This document shows, in pieces, positions 60,166-64,000 of a stretch of DNA of 64,000 nucleotides. Every line of letters starts with the position of its first letter. Within the stretch, counting starts at the first letter, position 1. The position numbers were made by a program, and so were the translations under genes. This stretch comes from Anaerolineae bacterium (GTDB lineage Bacteria; Chloroflexota; Anaerolineae; 4572-78; J111): NCBI GenBank assembly GCA_023151115.1, contig JAKLJP010000018.1, positions 1-64,000 on the forward strand, read 5' to 3'. Under the pieces are notes generated by a model that was given only the letters and a program-made list of their open reading frames with translations, did not search any database and was not told the origin of the DNA.

Positions 60166-61020
60166 ATGGCTATCATCGAAATCGAAAATTTAACCTACCG
60201 CTACCCGCACACCTCGCAGCCGGCCCTGCGTGACCTGTCGCTCCAGATTGAACCGGGGGAATTTGTGGCTATCGTCGGCGCGAATGGGGCAGGCAAGTCT
60301 ACCCTGTGCTATACTCTGACCGGTTTTGTGCCCCACTTTTTTCAGGGTGAACTAAGTGGGCGGGTTCATGTGGCCGGTTTGGAAACAAAAGAGCACCCTC
60401 TGGAAGATATTGTGCTGGTCAGCGGGCTGGTTTTTCAGAACCCGTTCAACCAGATTTCGGGGGCTAAATTTACGGTGTACGACGAGATTGCCTTTGGTCT
60501 GGAAAATCTGGGCGTGCCGCGTGAGGATATGCCCGCCCGCATCGAGCGAGCCATGGCCCTGACCGGCATCACCGCAATGGCTGAGCGCTCGCCCTACGCT
60601 CTATCGGGCGGGCAGCAGCAGCGGGTCGCCCTGGCCTCGATGCTGGTGATGGAGCCACAGGTGCTGGTGCTGGATGAGCCAACTTCCCAACTCGACCCGC
60701 TGGGCAGCCGCGAAGTTTTTGCCGTTATCCGCGAGTTGAGCCGGGAAGGGATGACTGTCGTAATGGCCGAACACAAGCTCGAATGGGTGGCTCAGTTTGC
60801 CGACCGGGTATTGGTCCTGGCCGACGGCCAGCTTGTCTTGAGCGGCCCACCCGCCGAGGTACTGACCTCGCCGCTGCTGGAAACGTATCACATCGGCCAG
60901 ACCCGCTACACCACCGTCGCTCGCCGCCTGCAAGCCGAAAATGGCTGGCCTGCCGGTCAGCCCTTGCCGGTGACGCTTGAGGAAGCCGAAGCCGCTTTTA
61001 AGGCCGCTCTGATCAAATAG
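60166..61020 (+). CDS. ecfA1: ECF transporter ATP-binding protein A1
   Basis: 284 residues. Walker A AIVGANGAGKSTLCYTLTGF, FQNPFNQISGAKFTVYDEIA with the ECF-typical Q-loop, signature YALSGGQQQRVALASML, Walker B QVLVLDEPTSQLDPLGSREV, H-loop MAEHKLEW. Start ATG at 60166 follows CTTGAGG. It pairs with EcfA2 as a heterodimer on EcfT. Its stop codon TAG is the first three bases of the 103-bp palindromic element. Confidence 0.92.
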   Translation: MAIIEIENLTYRYPHTSQPALRDLSLQIEPGEFVAIVGANGAGKSTLCYTLTGFVPHFFQGELSGRVHVAGLETKEHPLEDIVLVSGLVFQNPFNQISGAKFTVYDEIAFGLENLGVPREDMPARIERAMALTGITAMAERSPYALSGGQQQRVALASMLVMEPQVLVLDEPTSQLDPLGSREVFAVIRELSREGMTVVMAEHKLEWVAQFADRVLVLADGQLVLSGPPAEVLTSPLLETYHIGQTRYTTVARRLQAENGWPAGQPLPVTLEEAEAAFKAALIK

Positions 61021-61120
61021 ACTCAGTAGATCCAATTTTCGAGGAGTGAGGCACGCCTACGTGCCGAACGCCGCCGCACGTGGGCGTGCTGGCTCCTCAA
61101 ATCTGGATCCACTGAGTCTA
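61018..61120. repeat. 103-bp palindromic element, copy 2
   Basis: Begins TAGACTCAGTAGATCC and ends GGATCCACTGAGTCTA, with GGCACGCCTACGTGCC and GGCGTGCTGGCTCCTC inside, as in copy 1 (35608). It lies between ecfA1 and ecfA2; its first base triplet is the ecfA1 stop. Confidence 0.88.
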
Positions 61121-61121
61121 C

Positions 61122-61216
61122 AGATGGACACGGATGCACACAGGCAGAAGATAGTGGATAGAAATCTATCCACCATCTTCTATCTACCATCCCCTATCTT
61201 TTTATCTGTGTCCATC
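61122..61216. repeat. Nested hairpin repeat, GATGGACAC / AGATAGTGGATAG
   Basis: Outer arms AGATGGACACGGAT and ATCTGTGTCCATCT; inner AGAAGATAGTGGATAGA and its complement TCTATCCACCATCTTCT. It follows the palindromic element directly, so 61021-61249 has no gene. Confidence 0.85.
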
Positions 61217-61249
61217 TATGGACTTTATCTCTGGCTCAGGAAGAATTGT

Positions 61250-62092
61250 ATGCGGATTCACATTGACAATTTACACTTCACCTACCCCTCTGGCGTCCGG
61301 GCCTTGCAAGGAGTCTCGCTAACCATTGAGCCAGGCGAACAAGTAGCGATTGTCGGGCAGAATGGGGCCGGCAAAACCACGCTGGTGCGCCACCTCAACG
61401 GCCTGTTGCTGCCCAGCAGCGGCACGGTGCGCATCGGCGATTGGCTGACCCGCGACAGCTCGGTGGCTAAATTAGCTGCACGGGTAGGCTATGTTTTTCA
61501 AAACCCCGATGACCAGCTATTCAAAGGGAACGTGCGCGACGAGGTCAAATTCGGTCCGGCCAATTTGGGCTTCACCCCGGAGCAAATTGAAACGCAGGTG
61601 GATGAGGCGTTGGCCCGGCTGGAACTATCGGAAAAAGCAGCGGTCAATCCTTATGATTTGACCCCCACCTGGCGCAAGCGGGTCGCCATTGCCGCCATTC
61701 TGGCCATGGACACGCCCATCATCATTCTGGATGAACCGACCACCGGCCAGGATCATCACAGCGTCCAACATTTGGCCGGCCTGATTCAACACCTGCGCCA
61801 ACAGGGCAAAACCGTGATTGCCATCAGCCACGATATTGATTTTGTGGCCGAAAATTTTGACCGGATTGTGGTCATGGGCCAGGGCCGGGTGCTGCTCGAC
61901 GGGCCGGCTGAGGCTATCTTTGCCGAGGAAGAAATTCTGAACAGCACCTATGTCCAGCCACCGCAACTGGCTCGACTGGCCGGCCGGTTGGACTTGGGGC
62001 AGGTAGTTTACACGGTGGATGGATTTTTGGCCGCCTACCGGCAGCGAAACCCTGCTGTTTCGCCCGTTAAACCCCCAATTTCTGGGGGTTGA
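61250..62092 (+). CDS. ecfA2: ECF transporter ATP-binding protein A2
   Basis: 280 residues from the ATG at 61250, with AGGAAG before it; a longer frame runs back through repeats and is not real. Walker A AIVGQNGAGKTTLVRHLNGL, GYVFQNPDDQLFKGNVRDEV, Walker B PIIILDEPTTGQDHHSVQHL, H-loop ISHDIDFV. The signature motif is degenerate (NPYDLTPTWRKRVAIA in place of LSGGQ), as one site often is in ECF heterodimers. Its last codons PPISGG form a hairpin that precedes the ssb promoter. Confidence 0.9.
   Translation: MRIHIDNLHFTYPSGVRALQGVSLTIEPGEQVAIVGQNGAGKTTLVRHLNGLLLPSSGTVRIGDWLTRDSSVAKLAARVGYVFQNPDDQLFKGNVRDEVKFGPANLGFTPEQIETQVDEALARLELSEKAAVNPYDLTPTWRKRVAIAAILAMDTPIIILDEPTTGQDHHSVQHLAGLIQHLRQQGKTVIAISHDIDFVAENFDRIVVMGQGRVLLDGPAEAIFAEEEILNSTYVQPPQLARLAGRLDLGQVVYTVDGFLAAYRQRNPAVSPVKPPISGG
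62069..62090 (+). terminator. Hairpin at the end of ecfA2
   Basis: AACCCCCA, ATTTC, TGGGGGTT, followed by GACAATTTTTAAC. It lies within the last codons and stop, and may end the ECF transcript. Confidence 0.55.
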
Positions 62093-62117
62093 CAATTTTT
62101 AACTTTTCAGTTACTAT
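62089..62117 (+). promoter_or_regulatory. Promoter of ssb
   Basis: TTGACA, 17 bases, TACTAT. It overlaps the ecfA2 stop codon and gives a leader of about 45 nt ending in AAGGAG before the ssb ATG. Confidence 0.7.
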
Positions 62118-62168
62118 GTAATTCAAATAGAACATTTATTCTCACTATTCTTATAAAGGAGCTTAAAA

Positions 62169-62603
62169 ATGTATCAAAAACTGATAATAGTGGGCAACTT
62201 GGGGGGTGACCCCGAAATGCGGTATACGCCCTCTGGCCAGGCGGTAACCAACTTCAGTGTCGCCACCAGCCGCAAGTGGACCGACAACGGCGGTCAGCAG
62301 CACGAAGAAACCGTGTGGTTTCGAGTATCGGTCTGGGGCGCTCAAGCCGAAACTTGCAATCAATATCTGAGCAAAGGCCGGCAGGTTTTGTGTGAAGGCC
62401 GGCTGACTGTTGATAAGGAAACCGGCGGGCCGCGCGTCTGGACCGACCAAAATGGCAAGCCCAGAGCCAGCTACGAAATGACTGCTTACGAAGTCAGGTT
62501 TTTGGGAACGCGCGGTGAGGGCGGTGGGAATTTTAGCAGCAACGGCGCCCCCGTGGCGGCAGGCACTGACCCCGGCTTGACCGAAGACGAAATCCCGTTT
62601 TAA
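62169..62603 (+). CDS. ssb: Single-stranded DNA-binding protein
   Basis: 144 residues. OB fold with KLIIVGNLGGDPEMRYTPSG, VTNFSVATSRKW and VWFRVSVWGAQAETC; a short Gly/Ser-rich linker leads to the acidic tip EDEIPF, which binds replication and repair partners. It is intact and of normal short length. Strong ribosome site (AAAGGAG). It has its own promoter and terminator, so it is probably independent of both neighbours. Confidence 0.95.
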   Translation: MYQKLIIVGNLGGDPEMRYTPSGQAVTNFSVATSRKWTDNGGQQHEETVWFRVSVWGAQAETCNQYLSKGRQVLCEGRLTVDKETGGPRVWTDQNGKPRASYEMTAYEVRFLGTRGEGGGNFSSNGAPVAAGTDPGLTEDEIPF

Positions 62604-62634
62604 TTTGACAATAAAATAACCCTGTAGCACCATG

Positions 62635-62676
62635 AAGCCGTCCTTCAACCCATTTTGGGGCAGGGCGGCTTTTTGA
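62635..62676 (+). terminator. Intrinsic terminator after ssb
   Basis: AAGCCGTCC, a long loop, GGGCGGCTTTTTG, 31 bp after the stop. Confidence 0.75.
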
Positions 62677-62720
62677 TTTGCCAAAAGTATAGTATCCTAT
62701 GGTACTACCCCTAAAAATCT

Positions 62721-62753
62721 GGCGGCGGTCGGCAGTCAGCGGTCGGCAGTCGT
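62721..62753. repeat. CGGTCGGCAGTC-word repeat
   Basis: GGCGGCGGTCGGCAGTCAGC and CGGTCGGCAGTCG; same words as the in-frame repeat at 48070. It lies before the translin gene. Confidence 0.8.
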
Positions 62754-62772
62754 ATTTACGAGGAGACCCCCC

Positions 62773-63462
62773 TTGCAACAATTACAAACCATCATTGACC
62801 GCATCAATCAAACCTTTGAGGCTAAAAGCACCGTCCGCAACGATACGCTGACCCGCTCGCGCGAACTGATTCGGCACTGCGCCAACTCGATTCGGGCTAC
62901 CCAGCGCGGCGACGACTCCGAAGCCCAGACGCTGCTGCAAACAGCCCGTGACATCGCCGCAACTATGGTGACCGATGCGCAAAGCTACCCCGACGTTTAT
63001 TACGCCGGTTATACTCAAGACGCCTTGAAAGAACTGGCCGAAGCCCATATTACCCGCGCCGTGATTCTGGAAGAGCCGCTGCCTACCCCGGAGGCGCTTA
63101 AAGTTGAGTATGCCGCTTATCTTAACGGCTTGGCCGAGGCGGCCGGCGAGCTGCGCCGGTTTGCCCTCGACGCCCTACGCCGGGGCAACGTCTCGCTGGC
63201 CGAACGAATCCTGGGCCACATGGATGAGATTTACAGCGTGCTGGTCACAGTTGATTTTTCAGACGCCATCACCGGCGGTTTACGCCGCAATACCGATATG
63301 GTACGCGGTGTGCTCGAGCGGACTCGGGGCGATGTGACCACCGCCGTGCGCCAGGAGGCGATGCGGGCCGCTTTGCAGCAGTTTGAACAGCGGGTTGGGA
63401 TCGGTGACGGTAAGAGTCCGCTTCAGCCGGAGGGCGAGTGGGCCGGCGAGCAGGATAATTGA
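62773..63462 (+). CDS. Prokaryotic translin-family protein
   Basis: 229 residues, all helical: NDTLTRSRELIRHCANSIRA, YYAGYTQDALKELAEAHITR, YLNGLAEAAGELRRFALDAL and FSDAITGGLRRNTDMVRGVL match the translin/TRAX superfamily order. The EL-AEA segment holds the acidic residues that are catalytic in the RNA-cutting members, so nuclease activity is possible. Members bind single-stranded nucleic acid as ring oligomers. Start is a TTG with AGGAG before it. Adjacent to ssb and to a Cas4-like protein, whose start lies one base after its stop. Confidence 0.85.
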   Translation: MQQLQTIIDRINQTFEAKSTVRNDTLTRSRELIRHCANSIRATQRGDDSEAQTLLQTARDIAATMVTDAQSYPDVYYAGYTQDALKELAEAHITRAVILEEPLPTPEALKVEYAAYLNGLAEAAGELRRFALDALRRGNVSLAERILGHMDEIYSVLVTVDFSDAITGGLRRNTDMVRGVLERTRGDVTTAVRQEAMRAALQQFEQRVGIGDGKSPLQPEGEWAGEQDN

Positions 63463-63463
63463 C

Positions 63464-63745
63464 ATGCCCACCAGCCACCCGCTCCCTGAACCGGATGATG
63501 CCCTGCCCCTCATTCGGGCCAGCGAGTTAGCCCAATTTAGCTTTTGCCAGCGAGCCTGGTGGTTGAACACCATCAAACAAATCCCCCCCAATAATCAAGC
63601 CGTTCTTAAGCACGGTACGCAAATCCATCACCTCCATATCCGGCAAGTTCATAGTGCGCTCCGCTGGCGTCAGGCCGGCTTTTTTTTATTGGCCGGGGGA
63701 GGATTACTCTTGAGTGTGACTCTGTTTTTATATTTTCTACGATAA
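63464..63745 (+). CDS. Small protein: Cas4-like N-terminal module plus membrane helix
   Basis: 93 residues. LIRASELAQFSFCQRAWWLN resembles the N-terminus of Cas4/RecB-type nucleases, including the first cluster Cys in FCQRAWW, and VLKHGTQIHHLHIR resembles the following G...H segment. The nuclease core (PD-(D/E)xK) is absent; instead a hydrophobic helix GFFLLAGGGLLLSVTLFLYF ends the protein. The ATG at 63464 directly follows the translin stop, so they are co-transcribed. It may work with the ORF that begins at 63941. The Cas4 link is by motif only. Confidence 0.6.
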   Translation: MPTSHPLPEPDDALPLIRASELAQFSFCQRAWWLNTIKQIPPNNQAVLKHGTQIHHLHIRQVHSALRWRQAGFFLLAGGGLLLSVTLFLYFLR

Positions 63746-63762
63746 ACACAAAAGCGAACTTT

Positions 63763-63930
63763 AATTGTGAATTGTGAACTGTAAATTATTAATTGTTAAT
63801 GAGAGAACATCTATACTGTCCGCAGGCACAAACTGAGCTTTTTGCCAGTGTAGAAAAACGCAGTTTGTATCGGTGCAAAGTATATCAAAGCATTAATCGT
63901 TCACAATTCACTATTCGCTATTCACAATTA
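63763..63930. repeat. AATTGTGAATTGTGAAC words, split inverted repeat
   Basis: TTAATTGTGAATTGTGAACT at the left and TCACAATTCACTATTCGCTA, TTCACAATTA at the right are complementary words, with 100 bp between that hold no sure gene. In the middle GCACAAACTG and CAGTTTGTATCGGTGC can also pair. Confidence 0.7.
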
Positions 63931-63940
63931 TTCTCTTCTT

Positions 63941-64000
63941 ATGCTCTGGCTATTGGCCCTGTCACTACTGTTACTTATTTTTGGAGGGTTGGCGCTGGCT
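63941..64000 (+). CDS. Start of a membrane-anchored protein (runs off the right edge)
   Basis: Only 20 residues are visible: MLWLLALSLLLLIFGGLALA, a clear N-terminal membrane helix. In position it follows the Cas4-like half protein, and could carry the missing nuclease core, but nothing here shows that. A competing open frame from 63799 is less likely because its first half crosses the repeat. The ribosome site is weak (TTCTTCTT). Confidence 0.5.
   Translation, partial: MLWLLALSLLLLIFGGLALA

Noticed and set aside
61046..61249. 68-codon upstream extension of ecfA2
   Set aside because: It reads through two hairpin repeats; the ATG at 61250 has a ribosome site and the normal ABC N-terminus.
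63799..64000. Open plus-strand frame from an ATG at 63799 to the window edge
   Set aside because: It crosses the AATTGTG-type repeat and its residues look random; the frame at 63941 with a clean membrane helix is better.

Overview
The window looks like a chromosomal segment of a Chloroflexota bacterium, probably Anaerolineae-like. This is inferred, not proven. The grounds are a high-GC background, very large membrane glycosyltransferases of the DUF2723 and DUF2079 type with C-terminal beta domains, a multi-PAS/GAF HisKA_2 kinase, an ECF transporter operon, a prokaryotic translin, and intergenic spaces filled with short hairpin repeats. All calls come from reading the sequence and the translations. 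No search or alignment was run.

Layout. 1-530: N-terminal part of a Tn5/IS4-type transposase. 788-6482: two cupins, a 1009-residue cyclic-nucleotide-binding protein with an S-adenosylhomocysteine-hydrolase-like C-terminus, two SnoaL-like proteins and a membrane protein. 6651-14540 (minus): response regulator and histidine kinase with coupled translation, an unrecognised protein, a Ser/Thr kinase with TPRs, and a V4R sensor protein. 14616-17244: an AT-rich restriction-modification island (Vsr, C protein, putative endonuclease, C5-cytosine methyltransferase). 17320-22815 (minus): glycan-type genes. 23036-30005: a response regulator and a histidine kinase enclosing an efflux adaptor and an FtsX/MacB permease. 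30438-35460: a compact 4-hydroxybenzoate/protocatechuate operon (pcaD-C-H-G-B, pobA). 35801-40076: enolase-superfamily enzyme, 3-hydroxyisobutyrate-type dehydrogenase, soluble transhydrogenase and a DinB-like protein. 40232-48642 (minus): three coupled giant membrane proteins. 48929-52991: CBM48 protein and hydantoinase A/B. 53069-54934: a second AT-rich methylase locus with a 5'-truncated endonuclease-like partner. 55002-57329: orphan ABC ATPase, queuosine-precursor transporter, PPC/DUF296 protein. 57494-62092: nucleoside hydrolase plus a complete ECF transporter. 62169-64000: ssb, translin, a small Cas4-like N-terminal module fused to a membrane helix, and the start of another membrane-anchored ORF.

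The strongest signal not explained by genes is a set of about twenty families of short hairpin repeats. Many are built from degenerate 7-8 nt words. They occupy nearly every intergenic gap and also sit in frame inside at least five coding sequences, where a 7-nt period is read as a 7-residue peptide repeat. They resemble the short tandemly repeated repetitive (STRR) sequences of filamentous cyanobacteria. A separate ~105-115 bp palindromic element occurs twice.

Of the gene systems, the ssb-translin-Cas4-like cluster at the right edge and the two restriction-modification loci deserve the closest look. No tRNA, rRNA or CRISPR array was seen.
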